Origin: Longimicrobiales bacterium
Lineage (GTDB): Bacteria; Gemmatimonadota; Gemmatimonadetes; Longimicrobiales; Gaopeijiaceae
DNA: 64,000 nt
Assembly: GCA_028823235.1 (NCBI GenBank)
Contig: JAPKBW010000007.1
Location: forward strand, 83,012 to 147,011
Direction: 5' to 3'
The notes below the pieces were generated by a model. The model had not been told where the DNA came from, searched no databases, and saw only the letters and a program-made list of their open reading frames with translations. A program made the position numbers and the translations under genes. Numbering within the stretch: position 1 is the first letter of the stretch; each line of letters opens with the position of its first letter. This document shows positions 35,420 to 45,069 of the stretch, piece by piece.

Positions 35420-36807
35420 TGGACGGTCTGCGTTTTGATTTTGGAAATCTGATGGAAGAGCGCGTCGAGAATGGCGTCGCGAGCGAGCGCCTCGAAACGG
35501 ACTTAGTGGTTCGCTTTCGCGAAGCTCACGAGGTTGTCGAAGCCCGTCGTGCGACGGGGGATATGGATTTCCTGGACCTTCCCTACGCGACGGAAACCGT
35601 CGATCAGGTAGTCGAGATCGCCGACGGCTATGCACAGTGGTTCGAAGATGTCGTAGTCCTCGGCATTGGCGGGAGCGGACTCGGAGCTGCGGCGCTCAAA
35701 GAAGCTCTGCTGGGACCGTTCTGGAACTCGCGGGATGACGAAGGCCGGGATCACTTCCCACGCCTTCATATCGTAGACAACCCAGACCCGTTCACCTACA
35801 GTGCCCTGCTGAGTCAGCTCGACCCTGCGCGCACCATGTTCAACGTGGTGAGCAAGTCCGGATCGACCGCAGAGACGATGGCACAGTATCTCGTTGCCCG
35901 AGAGTGGGTCGAATCAGGTGTCGATCCAGACAAGGCGAGAGGGCACTTTCTCTTCACGACGGACCCCGAGCACGGCGCACTCCGTCAGATCGGTGAGGCC
36001 GAGGAGATTCCGATGCTCCCCGTACCCTCGAACGTGGGGGGCCGGTTCTCTGTGCTGTCCCCCGTCGGTCTTCTCCCGGCTGCGGCGTGCGGCATCGATC
36101 CGCGAGCGCTTCTCCAAGGCGCTGCGGAGATGGAGCAACGTTGTGCGACCAGCGTCCTGTCGGAAAATCCTGCTGGTCTGCTCGCCGTGTTGCTGCATCA
36201 GGCTGATACCGAGCAAGGCCGTCCGATTCACGTGCTCATGCCGTACGCTGATCGCCTTGCTCCAGTCGCGCGCTGGTTTCAGCAGCTTTGGGCAGAAAGT
36301 CTCGGAAAAGCTGTGACAATGTCCGGCGAATCTCGGAACACGGGACCAACTCCGGTGGCCGCGCTCGGCGCCACAGATCAGCATTCGATGCTCCAACTGC
36401 TTATGGAGGGCCCTCACGACAAAGTGGTCGTCTTCGTCTGCGTCGATGACGTCGGCGTTGATATGCCGATTCCTGAGCGCCATCCCGGCATCAGTGCTCT
36501 CTCTTATCTAGGCGGCCATTCACTCGGCGAGCTTCTGAGTGTCGAGCACGCGGCGACCGCTGAAGCACTACGCCGAGCGGGACGACCGAATGCAACGTTC
36601 ACGGTGCCCAGGGTCGACGCCCAGAGCGTCGGTGAGCTCCTGATGCTTCTTCAGCTGGCAACGGTCTATGCGGGGGCCTTGTACGGGGTCGATCCAATGG
36701 ATCAACCCGGCGTTGAGCTTGGAAAGCGGCTCACGTACGGATTGATGGGGGGGGCAGGTGCGGACCGACCTGAGCTTGAGGAATCCGACTCCCGCTGGGT
36801 GCGGTAG
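35419..36807 (+). CDS. pgi: Glucose-6-phosphate isomerase
   Basis: Interconverts glucose-6-P and fructose-6-P. 462 aa. The SIS folds are visible: VLGIGGSGLGAAALKEAL, NVVSKSGSTAETMAQYL and the GRFSVLSPVGLLPAA signature. A Gln/Glu-His catalytic set is suggested by TPVAALGATDQHSMLQL and the C-terminal YGVDPMDQPGVELGKRL, typical of the shorter bacterial Pgi type. The ATG at 35419 overlaps the upstream TGA. Follows pyk and the MBL gene in one unit. Confidence 0.94.
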   Translation: MDGLRFDFGNLMEERVENGVASERLETDLVVRFREAHEVVEARRATGDMDFLDLPYATETVDQVVEIADGYAQWFEDVVVLGIGGSGLGAAALKEALLGPFWNSRDDEGRDHFPRLHIVDNPDPFTYSALLSQLDPARTMFNVVSKSGSTAETMAQYLVAREWVESGVDPDKARGHFLFTTDPEHGALRQIGEAEEIPMLPVPSNVGGRFSVLSPVGLLPAAACGIDPRALLQGAAEMEQRCATSVLSENPAGLLAVLLHQADTEQGRPIHVLMPYADRLAPVARWFQQLWAESLGKAVTMSGESRNTGPTPVAALGATDQHSMLQLLMEGPHDKVVVFVCVDDVGVDMPIPERHPGISALSYLGGHSLGELLSVEHAATAEALRRAGRPNATFTVPRVDAQSVGELLMLLQLATVYAGALYGVDPMDQPGVELGKRLTYGLMGGAGADRPELEESDSRWVR

Positions 36808-36887
36808 CGGGTGCCATGCGCTCTCCCGTCGGTTACTTTGAAGGTCCTGGCCTTGCCGGGTGAATCACGGACCGATCGGAGATCATC

Positions 36888-37304
36888 ATGAGAGACCACG
36901 ACGACGTTCCTACCATTGTCATCGAACGCGGAAGCGGCGGTGGGGTCGGGTCGTTCTTGCTTGGCGCCATCGTCGGTGCTGGGATCGCACTGCTCTTCGC
37001 CCCGAAGTCCGGGGAGGAGACTCAGCAAGAACTCAAGGAACAGGCACGTAAGCTGCGAGTGGTCGCTGAAGGGCGAGTCAAAGAAGCGCAACGTCAACTG
37101 GAAGAGCGCCTCGACGAAGCGAGAGATGGCGTTACCGCTCGGGTCGACGAAGTCCGTGACGCAGTCACGGCCGGCCGTGATGCCGCAGTCGATGCTCGAG
37201 TAGACCTTGAGGACAAGCTGGAACGCTCGAAGGCTGCGTACCGCGCGGGCCTAGGCGCTGCGCGAGAAACTGTGACGGCAGCGGCTGAAGAGTCCGACGA
37301 CTGA
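36888..37304 (+). CDS. YtxH-domain membrane protein
   Basis: 138 aa. One glycine-rich membrane helix (GSFLLGAIVGAGIALLFAPKSGEE, about residues 20-38) is followed by an almost wholly helical, charged coiled-coil tail (heptads in ARKLRVVAEGRVKEAQRQLEE). That is the YtxH (general-stress-type) layout; the LFAPKSGEETR-like segment is the family mark. Function is unknown; the proteins are usually tied to envelope stress. A decayed YihY-like gene follows, a pairing that may once have been an operon. Confidence 0.8.
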   Translation: MRDHDDVPTIVIERGSGGGVGSFLLGAIVGAGIALLFAPKSGEETQQELKEQARKLRVVAEGRVKEAQRQLEERLDEARDGVTARVDEVRDAVTAGRDAAVDARVDLEDKLERSKAAYRAGLGAARETVTAAAEESDD

Positions 37305-37329
37305 TTCACTGAGCGCTGGCCCTATCAAC

Positions 37330-37644
37330 GCGCGGTGAAGCTTCACCATTCTGGATGCTCCTCTACCGGCACATGCAGACTCGCACGGTTGGCATCGGCT
37401 CGGGTTGCGATTGCGGCGATGTTCGCAGCGGTCAGCCACGAACCCTCGAAACGGGTTCTCCGGGTGCACCACCGAGACGGCGAATTATTCTTCGATGCTC
37501 GGGAATCTGGCGCCCGGCGCTGTCCTTGTTTTCTGGATCTATTACCAATCAGTGGTGTTTATCCTGAGCAGTGAAGTCGCGCAGGTGTCAACGATGCTAA
37601 AAGCGAGTCGAGTAAGGGTTGTGATGTTCGAGGACGACGCATGA
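37330..37644 (+). pseudogene. Degenerate remnant of a YihY/BrkB-family membrane protein
   Basis: The 3' part in the 37405 frame reads NYSSMLGNLAPGAVLVFWIYY then QSVVFILSSEVAQV, closely paralleling the last helix and conserved tail of YihY/BrkB proteins (S-Y-G-A-x-G-S-L... L-W-I-Y-Y ... L-G-A-E-x-x-x-V). The earlier part is spread over other frames: MLLYRHM fits the family's F-A-L-L-Y-R motif in the 37355 frame. So the region holds the last third of the gene with at least one frameshift and many substitutions (for example SSE for GAE). The N-terminal two thirds are missing; YtxH occupies that place. Likely non-functional. Confidence 0.5.
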
Positions 37645-37654
37645 GGCTAGAGAA

Positions 37655-38116
37655 ATGAGCGGCCCGGAATCGCGAAAGATCGTCGCCCGAAATCGTAAGG
37701 CGCGTCACGAATACGAAATCCTCGAGACCTACGAAGCCGGCATGGAACTCAAGGGTCCGGAAGTGAAGTCGCTCCGCTCTGGCGGTGTCGCGTTTCAGGA
37801 TGCCTTCGCACGTGTCGACAGTGGAGAGGTGTGGCTCCATAGCCTGCACATCAGCCCCTATGAGCAGGCCAACCGAAACAACGTCGATCCGGTGCGACCT
37901 CGACGACTCCTCCTTAACCGGCAAGAGATCAGACAGATGATCATCAAGACGGAGGAGAAGGGGCTCACCGTTGTGCCACTCGAGATCTACTTCTCTCGAG
38001 GTTACGCGAAGATTTCTCTCGGGGTCGCTCGCGGAAAGAACCTGTACGACAAGCGCGAGACGCTGAAGCGGCGACAGCAGGATCGAGAGGCCCAGCGCGC
38101 GATTAGCGCTCAGTGA
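37655..38116 (+). CDS. smpB: SsrA-binding protein SmpB
   Basis: Delivers tmRNA to stalled ribosomes in trans-translation. 153 aa, the usual length. Motifs: IVARNRKARHEYEI, YEAGMELKGPEVKSLR, the DSGEVWLHSLHISPYEQAN segment, then VVPLEIYFSRGYAKISLGVARGK and the basic C-terminal helix that enters the mRNA channel. No tmRNA gene was found in the window. The stop overlaps the GTG of the amidase gene. Confidence 0.95.
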   Translation: MSGPESRKIVARNRKARHEYEILETYEAGMELKGPEVKSLRSGGVAFQDAFARVDSGEVWLHSLHISPYEQANRNNVDPVRPRRLLLNRQEIRQMIIKTEEKGLTVVPLEIYFSRGYAKISLGVARGKNLYDKRETLKRRQQDREAQRAISAQ

Positions 38117-39501
38117 GTGGCGCGATGCGTTGGGCTGTAGTCCTCGTTACGACTGCAGCGCTATCACAAGTGTCGGGACTCGCTGCGCAAGCTCGGCCCA
38201 GCCTCGTGGTGGAACGTGGTGACGGGTCCTCCGAGACTGTCACGGTTCAGCTCGATCGGGGTTATGCGGCGGTTCGACTTTCTCTCCTCGAGGAACTCGG
38301 ATGGACGGTAGCCGAAGAGGAAGGCGAGATCGTTCTCTCGGCGGTCAACGAGATTGCTGTCTCCATGAGGGTCGGTTCGCCGTTCTTCCGGTGGGACGGT
38401 GTGGTTCTTCAGATGGCCAACGCCCCCTACCGGGCCGGCCCCCAAGCCTACGTGCCGTTGCAGTTTCTCACGGATTTCCTGCCGCGCCGCCTGCCGGGGC
38501 TCTATGACTATACGGGCGAGCGTTCGCTCCTCCGCGCTGGCGAACTCTCATTGCTGGGAGATCCGATCCCAGGGGTGATTCAAGTCACCCCTGACGTAGA
38601 GCGGGCTGTAATCGCGGCCGAAACGTCGTCGAACAATGCCGAAGTGGGAGTGGCTGCAACCACGGTCGCGGGTGCAGCGGTCGCCGAGTCGGAGGCCGAG
38701 GTCTCGATGCCGGAGGACAACCCTCCGGAGATGAACCGTCCCGAGGCTGTGCTAAATGCTGGCCCGTCTGCGTACGATGGTACACGGGTGGTGGTCATCG
38801 ATGCTGGGCATGGCGGAGCAGACCCTGGCGCCCTTGGACTTGGTGACGTTAGGGAAAAGAACGTTGCGCTTGGCGTCGCATTACTTCTCGCGGAGCGTCT
38901 TCGAGCTGAGCCCGATCTTGAAGTGGTGATGATCCGGGACGACGATACCTTCGTCGATATCTGGGATCGCGGGCAGATCGCCACCGAAGCGAAGGGCGAA
39001 CGCCCCGGAATTTTCGTGTCGGTCCACGCGAACTCGTTTCCCGCGCGGCGGGAAGCCCGTGGTTTTGAGACCTACTTTCTCTCCGATGCTCGCACGGAAC
39101 ACGAACGACGAGTCTCTGCTATTGAGAACGCGCCCCTGAGCATGAACCAGGGGAATGGGGACGAGGAACAGCTCGCAGATATCGATTTCATCCTCCGTGA
39201 TCTCAAGAACTATGATCACGCCCACTGGTCTGAGAGTCTCGCTACCCTCGTCCAGGAGGAACTGAACGACTTTCATCCCGGGCCCAATCGTGGTGTGAAG
39301 CAGGGTGTGCTCGCCGTTCTGACCAATGCGTTGATGCCGGCGATCCTCGTCGAGCTGGGGTACCTCTCGAACGCGGCCGAAGCTCGCCTGTTGGCTGAAG
39401 AGGACTTCCACTCGGATTCTGCTCGTGCGATCGGAGATGCCGTCCTCCGCTTCTTCGAACGTTACCCGCCCGGCACCGGGAGCGCGCCGGAGGCCCCATG
39501 A
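38113..39501 (+). CDS. N-acetylmuramoyl-L-alanine amidase (Amidase_3, AmiC type)
   Basis: Cuts the amide between MurNAc and the peptide stem of peptidoglycan during wall remodelling or division; periplasmic. 462 aa. Signal peptide (MRWAVVLVTTAALS...AAQA) with GTG 38113 overlapping smpB and an in-frame ATG at 38125 as alternative. N-terminal ~150 residues look like a copper-amine-oxidase-N/AMIN-type wall-binding domain, then a low-complexity linker (about 175-220). The catalytic domain has the zinc motifs VIDAGHGGADPGA, FVSVHANSF and the Glu in ILVELGYLSN. An insertion between the second and third motifs (KNYDHAHWSE region) covers the active site in regulated AmiC enzymes, so activation by an EnvC/NlpD-like partner is plausible. 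Confidence 0.9.
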   Translation: MSGAMRWAVVLVTTAALSQVSGLAAQARPSLVVERGDGSSETVTVQLDRGYAAVRLSLLEELGWTVAEEEGEIVLSAVNEIAVSMRVGSPFFRWDGVVLQMANAPYRAGPQAYVPLQFLTDFLPRRLPGLYDYTGERSLLRAGELSLLGDPIPGVIQVTPDVERAVIAAETSSNNAEVGVAATTVAGAAVAESEAEVSMPEDNPPEMNRPEAVLNAGPSAYDGTRVVVIDAGHGGADPGALGLGDVREKNVALGVALLLAERLRAEPDLEVVMIRDDDTFVDIWDRGQIATEAKGERPGIFVSVHANSFPARREARGFETYFLSDARTEHERRVSAIENAPLSMNQGNGDEEQLADIDFILRDLKNYDHAHWSESLATLVQEELNDFHPGPNRGVKQGVLAVLTNALMPAILVELGYLSNAAEARLLAEEDFHSDSARAIGDAVLRFFERYPPGTGSAPEAP

Positions 39502-39808
39502 AGTTCGCCGGCGCCCTGGTCGCCGGCGGCGGAAGGTTGCCCGAGACCACTTCGGGGCAGAGTACCTCGCACGGGGCCTGTTCCTTGCTTATGTCGATGG
39601 ATCTCCCGGTGAGCCATGGGTGCCGAAATCGCTCCTTGATGCGCTTGAGGTTTCGAAGGAGGAGGGTGATCGAGCCTGGTTGAGGAGACGTCTGGAGGGA
39701 CACCGCGCGAGTCCTTACGTTCTTGCCGCGCACGGCGGGACCTCCGCCGGCTTCGAAGAACTGGAAGAGGAGCTTGAGTTGCGGATCAAGGAGCTGACGA
39801 ACGAGTGA
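39498..39808 (+). pseudogene. Small gene with an apparent frameshift between amidase and pyrD
   Basis: An ATG at 39498 overlaps the amidase TGA (ATGA) and starts MKFAGALVAGGG, but that frame soon turns to nonsense. The plausible coding frame then is the one ending at 39808 (KVARDHFGAEYLARGLFLAY..., WLRRRLEGHRASPYVLAAHG..., LEEELELRIKELTNE), which has no good start of its own except inside the amidase gene (GTG 39425 or ATG 39437, giving an Arg-rich N-terminus). One missing base in the GGCGGCGG run near 39527-39534 would join the two. The product would be about 100 aa, unrecognised, ending in a charged helix. The stop overlaps the pyrD GTG. Cause: sequencing error or true mutation. Confidence 0.5.
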
Positions 39809-40725
39809 AACTCGAGACCCATGCCTTCGGCGTGGAATTTCAGAATCCGGTCCTTCTCGCCGCGGGTACCTGTGGCTTTGGCATGGAGCTCGCGGAGGTC
39901 CTCGACCTGGAAGCCCTCGGTGGGTTCGTTACCAAATCGGTTACGGTTGAGCCCAGAAGTGGGAATCCAGCACCGCGCGTCACGGAGTTCGCCGCGGGCA
40001 TGCTCAATTCGGTGGGTCTGGCGAACCCGGGGCTCGAAGGCGTCCGTCGGGAGAAACTGCCCTGGATTGCAAAAAATGTGCAGAAGGCTCGAGTCTTTGT
40101 GAGTGTGGCGGGACATACTGCTGAAGAGTTCTACACACTCATCGAGGGCTTCGACTCGGAGGATGGGTTCGTCGGGTTCGAGGTCAACCTGTCCTGCCCG
40201 AATGACGCGAAACGGGGCGGACCTCCCTTCGCGCTAGACCCGGACGCGGTCGCGGAAATCCTGTCTGGGTGTCGGGCTCGCACGGAACGGCCGATCCTCG
40301 CCAAGCTGGCGCCCAACGATCCTGCACTGTCACGAACCATTCGCAGAGCGGCCGAGGCCGGAGCGGATGGGTTGACTCTAGTGAACACCTTGCCGGGCCT
40401 GCTTCTCCATTCGGGCTCTGGCAAACCTGAACTGGGAGCGGGGCAGGGAGGAATGAGCGGTCCGGCGCTGCGACCTGCCGGTCTTCGGGCTGTGCGTGAA
40501 GCTCGGGGCGCCACGGATCTCCCACTCGTGGGCGTCGGTGGCGTTCTTTCGCCGGACGACGCCGTGGCCTACGCCCGGGCGGGTGCCCAACTCATCCAGA
40601 TGGGCACCGCTACCTTCGCGGAGCCCGGCGCCGGGCCGAAGCTGGCCAGGGGGCTGTCACGCTGGGGGCGACGGCACGGAGTCGGTGCCTGGGAAGACCT
40701 GATTCAAAGAACAGAGAAGAATTGA
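39805..40725 (+). CDS. pyrD: Dihydroorotate dehydrogenase, class 1B type catalytic subunit
   Basis: Oxidises dihydroorotate to orotate with FMN in pyrimidine synthesis. 306 aa, cytosolic class 1. FMN/substrate marks: GTCGFGME near the N-terminus, TKSVTVEPRSGNPAPR, the GLANPG loop, the catalytic Cys loop NLSCPND, KLAPNDP, TLVNTLPG and GVGGVLSPDDAV. Class 1B normally pairs with PyrK, which carries flavin and an Fe-S cluster; no pyrK is in view. The GTG at 39805 overlaps the stop of the small upstream gene; pyrF begins 1 base after its end, so the pair is coupled. Confidence 0.93.
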   Translation: MKLETHAFGVEFQNPVLLAAGTCGFGMELAEVLDLEALGGFVTKSVTVEPRSGNPAPRVTEFAAGMLNSVGLANPGLEGVRREKLPWIAKNVQKARVFVSVAGHTAEEFYTLIEGFDSEDGFVGFEVNLSCPNDAKRGGPPFALDPDAVAEILSGCRARTERPILAKLAPNDPALSRTIRRAAEAGADGLTLVNTLPGLLLHSGSGKPELGAGQGGMSGPALRPAGLRAVREARGATDLPLVGVGGVLSPDDAVAYARAGAQLIQMGTATFAEPGAGPKLARGLSRWGRRHGVGAWEDLIQRTEKN

Positions 40726-40726
40726 T

Positions 40727-41428
40727 ATGAGCCGCGTCATCGTCCCCCTCGATGTGTCTTCCAAGCAGGCCGCGATGTCTCTCGTCGACCGACTCGGAGA
40801 CCAGGCCGATTTCTACAAGGTTGGTTTCGAACTCTACACGCGCAGCGGCCCTGATGTCGTGCGCGATCTGGTCGAGAGAGGGAAACAGGTCTTTCTCGAC
40901 ATCAAGCTGCACGACATCCCCAATACCGTCGGTCGTGCCGTTGCTGTGGCTTCCGAGCTGGGCGTGGACCTTCTGACTGTTCACGTTTCAGGAGGCCCAT
41001 CCATGATGGAGGCGGCCGCGAAGGCTCGTGGGGGAGACTTGAAACTGCTCGGTGTCACCGTGCTGACGTCTCTGAGCCCGGATGAGATGAGCACCGTATG
41101 GGCCCGAGAGATCCGGTCGGTTCGGGAGGAAGTAGGACGACTAGCCGTGCTCGCGTGTGACACGGGGATGAACGGCGTGGTCGCTTCGGCCCTCGAGGCG
41201 TCCTGGATACGCAGACACCTCGGTGAGGACTTCCTGATCGTGACGCCCGGGATTCGTCCTGCCGGGAGCGATGCAGGCGACCAGAACCGGATCGCCACCC
41301 CTGCGGATGCGTTGGCAGCGGGCGCAGACTACCTGGTGATCGGTCGCCCCATTACCCAAGCCACTGACCCTGCGGCTGCGCTCGCTGCGGTCCTGCGAGA
41401 GATCGACCAAGCCAGACTGGCCTCCTGA
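40727..41428 (+). CDS. pyrF: Orotidine 5'-phosphate decarboxylase
   Basis: Final step of UMP synthesis. 233 aa, group I type. PLDVSSKQAAM at the start, YKVGFELYTRSG, the charged active-site tetrad in FLDIKLHDIPNTV, TVHVSGGPSMM, VTPGIRP and the C-terminal YLVIGRPIT phosphate-binding loop are all present. Directly follows pyrD. A hairpin (41438-41453, CGGCGA/TCGCCG) follows without a T-run, and cysS starts 60 bases later. Confidence 0.95.
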   Translation: MSRVIVPLDVSSKQAAMSLVDRLGDQADFYKVGFELYTRSGPDVVRDLVERGKQVFLDIKLHDIPNTVGRAVAVASELGVDLLTVHVSGGPSMMEAAAKARGGDLKLLGVTVLTSLSPDEMSTVWAREIRSVREEVGRLAVLACDTGMNGVVASALEASWIRRHLGEDFLIVTPGIRPAGSDAGDQNRIATPADALAAGADYLVIGRPITQATDPAAALAAVLREIDQARLAS

Positions 41429-41488
41429 GGCCTTCGCCGGCGAGATTTCGCCGTGTGAATCGTACCCACTCTTTTCAGACGTTTTCGA

Positions 41489-42922
41489 ATGCCACTCAAG
41501 GTCCACAACACCGCGACTCGCTCCCTTGATGCGTTTGTCCCGCTCCAGGAAGGACGAGCGCACGTCTACGCGTGTGGCCCCACGATTTACAATCACGCAC
41601 ACATCGGAAATTTCCGGACGTTTTTGTTTTTTGACCTCGTCCATCGACATCTGGAGTGGAGCGGGTTGGACGTCCGGTTCGTAATGAACCTCACCGATGT
41701 AGACGACAAGGTCATTGCGGCGGCCAGGAGCGCCGGCACCTCCATTACCGAGCATACCGCCCCTTTCGGCGAGACATTTCTCGCTGATTGCAAGACGCTG
41801 GGGGTTCGTCCGGTCGACAGCTACCCGAGGGCGACCAGCTATATCGAGGCGATGGTCGACTTCATTTCGATTCTGATTGAGCGCGGCCATGCGTACGCCG
41901 CAGAGGATGGTGCTGTTTACTACTCGATCTCGAGTTTCCCCGAGTACGGGAAGCTGAAGGGTATCGATACCTCGACCCTTATTGTGGGCGCGCGAGTCGA
42001 GCACGACGAGTATGAGAAGGAAGACGCGCGGGACTTTGCGCTGTGGAAGGCGGCGACGGAAGACGACGAACAGGTCGGAGCCGCGTGGGATTCGCCCTGG
42101 GGCCGCGGCCGACCCGGATGGCACCTCGAATGCTCGGTCATGAGCACCGCGGAGTTGGGCGAGACCCTGGATATGCATCTCGGGGGCGAGGACCTCGTCT
42201 TTCCTCACCACGAGAACGAGATCGCACAGTCCGAAGGGGCAACGGGAAAGCCATTTGTGCGGTACTGGCTCCACGTGAAGCATCTATTCGTCGAAGGCAA
42301 GAAAATGTCCAAGTCGCTCGGCAACTTCATTCGGGTGCGGGAGCTACTTGAGGAAGGGCATGATCCTGCGGCCATTCGCCACCTGCTGATTTCATCGCAT
42401 TACCGAGGCGACCTCAACTTTACACGCCAGGGTCTGGATGCCTCAGGCGCTGCTGTCCAGCGGCTGCTCGACTTCGAGGCGCGGCTCGAGGCGGCGCCTG
42501 TGGACGATGGGGCGGGCTCGTCCCGGCTGCCCGAATTGTCAGATCAGGCCGTCGCCACGTTCCGCACCGCCATGGATAATGATTTCAACTCGGCAGAGGG
42601 ACTCGCTGCGGTCTTTGTCTTTGTGGGAGAGGTCAACACGGTTCTTGAGGCGCAACCAACCGTTTCGGAATCCGATCGCACGGCAGCCATGGACGCCCTT
42701 CGCTCTATGGATCAGGTGCTCGGGCTGCTGGAGGTAGCGCGGACATCGCGGTCCGTCGACGATGATCTCGCGGGCTGGGTCGAGCAGAAGGTTCAGGATC
42801 GCTCGCACGCACGTGCGTGCAAGGACTTCGCTGCCGCCGATGCGATCCGAGGCGAACTCGCCGCGCGAGGCATCGTCCTTGAGGATGGGGCGGGGGGAAC
42901 CCGGTGGAAGGTGGTCAATTAG
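41489..42922 (+). CDS. cysS: Cysteinyl-tRNA synthetase
   Basis: Charges tRNA-Cys. 477 aa, class I. The zinc-binding Cys in YACGPTIYNHAHIGN sits with the HIGH-type motif (HIGN), and the KMSKSLGNF loop is intact; a second zinc Cys/His is in WHLECSVMS and EDLVFPHHENE. C-terminal DALR-type anticodon domain is present. It lies just before the tRNA cluster; whether it is co-transcribed with it is unlikely given the promoter-like sequence after its stop. Confidence 0.96.
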   Translation: MPLKVHNTATRSLDAFVPLQEGRAHVYACGPTIYNHAHIGNFRTFLFFDLVHRHLEWSGLDVRFVMNLTDVDDKVIAAARSAGTSITEHTAPFGETFLADCKTLGVRPVDSYPRATSYIEAMVDFISILIERGHAYAAEDGAVYYSISSFPEYGKLKGIDTSTLIVGARVEHDEYEKEDARDFALWKAATEDDEQVGAAWDSPWGRGRPGWHLECSVMSTAELGETLDMHLGGEDLVFPHHENEIAQSEGATGKPFVRYWLHVKHLFVEGKKMSKSLGNFIRVRELLEEGHDPAAIRHLLISSHYRGDLNFTRQGLDASGAAVQRLLDFEARLEAAPVDDGAGSSRLPELSDQAVATFRTAMDNDFNSAEGLAAVFVFVGEVNTVLEAQPTVSESDRTAAMDALRSMDQVLGLLEVARTSRSVDDDLAGWVEQKVQDRSHARACKDFAAADAIRGELAARGIVLEDGAGGTRWKVVN

Positions 42923-42957
42923 CTGCGGGCCCGTCACTTAATCGGAGATATCCTGCG

Positions 42958-42985
42958 TTGACCGGGCGATTGGCCGCGTTAGCTT
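42958..42985 (+). promoter_or_regulatory. Possible promoter of the tRNA-tuf cluster
   Basis: TTGACC (42958-42963) and TAGCTT (42980-42985) are separated by 16 bases. The -35 matches consensus at 5 of 6 and the -10 is weak. Initiation would fall a few bases before tRNA-Thr at 42999. It is the best candidate in the cysS-tRNA gap. Confidence 0.42.
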
Positions 42986-42998
42986 TTTCGGTCTTAGT

Positions 42999-43071
42999 GC
43001 TGGCGTAGCTCAACTGGTAGAGCAGCTGATTTGTAATCAGCAGGTTGGGGGTTCGAGTCCCTTCGCCAGCT
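42999..43071 (+). tRNA. tRNA-Thr (anticodon UGU)
   Basis: The cloverleaf is complete: acceptor stem GCTGGCG/CGCCAGC, anticodon stem GCTGA/TCAGC with loop TTTGTAA, and a TTCGAGT T-loop. The anticodon TGT reads Thr ACA and ACG-type codons. CCA is not encoded. It is first in the Thr-Tyr-Gly-Thr-tuf order known from the E. coli tufB locus. Confidence 0.96.
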
Positions 43072-43213
43072 TCCGAAGTCTCCTAGAGTGCGAAGAGCCG
43101 ACAGAGCCACAATAACCTGGATCGAGAGACTGAGTATTTCCCTGTTTTACGGACTTTTCTGCCCTTTACGCTCCTATGGGGGCCGGTTACCTTTTTAAGC
43201 TCGATCGTAAAAC

Positions 43214-43245
43214 AGCCGCCTCAGTATCTTGGGGGCGGCTCTTTT
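43214..43245 (+). terminator. Terminator-like hairpin between tRNA-Thr and tRNA-Tyr
   Basis: Stem AGCCGCC / GGCGGCT (43214-43220 and 43234-43240, extendable by a U-G and a C-G pair) is followed by CTTTTCC. It would separate the first tRNA from the rest of the cluster unless it is leaky or a further promoter lies in 43246-43311, where I saw none. Confidence 0.6.
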
Positions 43246-43311
43246 CCACGTAACAGGTTCGCGGAAAGGTCGAACGAGTGTCCCGGCCGGACGGCTTCGG
43301 GGACGGAATAT

Positions 43312-43393
43312 GGTGGGGTACCGAAGCGGTCAAACGGGGCAGACTGTAAATCTGCTGGCTTAGCCTTCGGAGGTTCGAATCCTCCCCCCACCA
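43312..43393 (+). tRNA. tRNA-Tyr (anticodon GUA)
   Basis: Acceptor GGTGGGG/CCCCACC, anticodon stem GCAGA/TCTGC with loop CTGTAAA, and a long class II variable arm (GGC TTA GCC), as expected for bacterial tRNA-Tyr. T-arm GGAGG/CCTCC. Anticodon GTA reads both Tyr codons. CCA not encoded. Second in the tRNA-tuf order. Confidence 0.96.
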
Positions 43394-43430
43394 TTGGGTG
43401 TAGTTGGCTTAGTAAAAGAATGAGTTCCAG

Positions 43431-43504
43431 GCGGGAGTAGCTCAGTTGGCTAGAGCATCAGCCTTCCAAGCTGAGGGTCGCGGGTTCGAGTCCCGTCTCC
43501 CGCT
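43431..43504 (+). tRNA. tRNA-Gly (anticodon UCC)
   Basis: Acceptor GCGGGAG/CTCCCGC, anticodon stem TCAGC/GCTGA with loop CTTCCAA, so anticodon TCC, reading GGA and GGG. T-loop TTCGAGT. CCA not encoded. It lies 37 bases after tRNA-Tyr with no hairpin between, so the two are on one precursor. Confidence 0.96.
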
Positions 43505-43533
43505 CTGCAGGACCGGCGAAAGCCGGTGAGCGC

Positions 43534-43605
<72 letters not shown>

Positions 43606-43646
43606 TGCAGTCAAGATTACGAACAGCATCACGGGATTCGAGAGGA

Positions 43647-44855
<1,209 letters not shown>

Positions 44856-44916
44856 ATCAGCACATTTAGTGCGGCTTCTCGGGCATCGCGCCCGATCTGC
44901 ACGACAGGAGTAGAGA

Positions 44917-45069
44917 ATGGCCCGCGATAAGATGATCCTCGCCTGTTCGGACTGCCAGGAGAGGAACTACCACCAGACGAAGAACAAGAGGCTGCACCCG
45001 GAACGCGTGGAGCACCGCAAGTATTGCCCGCGCTGCCGTACGCATAAGCAACACAAGGAAACGAAGTAG
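44917..45069 (+). CDS. rpmG: 50S ribosomal protein L33
   Basis: A 50-aa basic protein with two C-x2-C pairs (CSDC and CPRC), the zinc-binding C+ form of bL33. The middle NYHQTKNKRLHPERVEH is the typical L33 segment. AGGAG lies 7 bases before the ATG. The stop TAG shares its last base with the secE GTG. The rpmG-secE-nusG order is common in bacteria. Confidence 0.95.
   Translation: MARDKMILACSDCQERNYHQTKNKRLHPERVEHRKYCPRCRTHKQHKETK

Noticed and set aside
39498..39560. MobA-like nucleotidyltransferase start (MKFAGALVAGGG)
   Set aside because: Only the first dozen residues look like the loop of that family; nothing downstream in any frame continues the fold in the 100 codons available.
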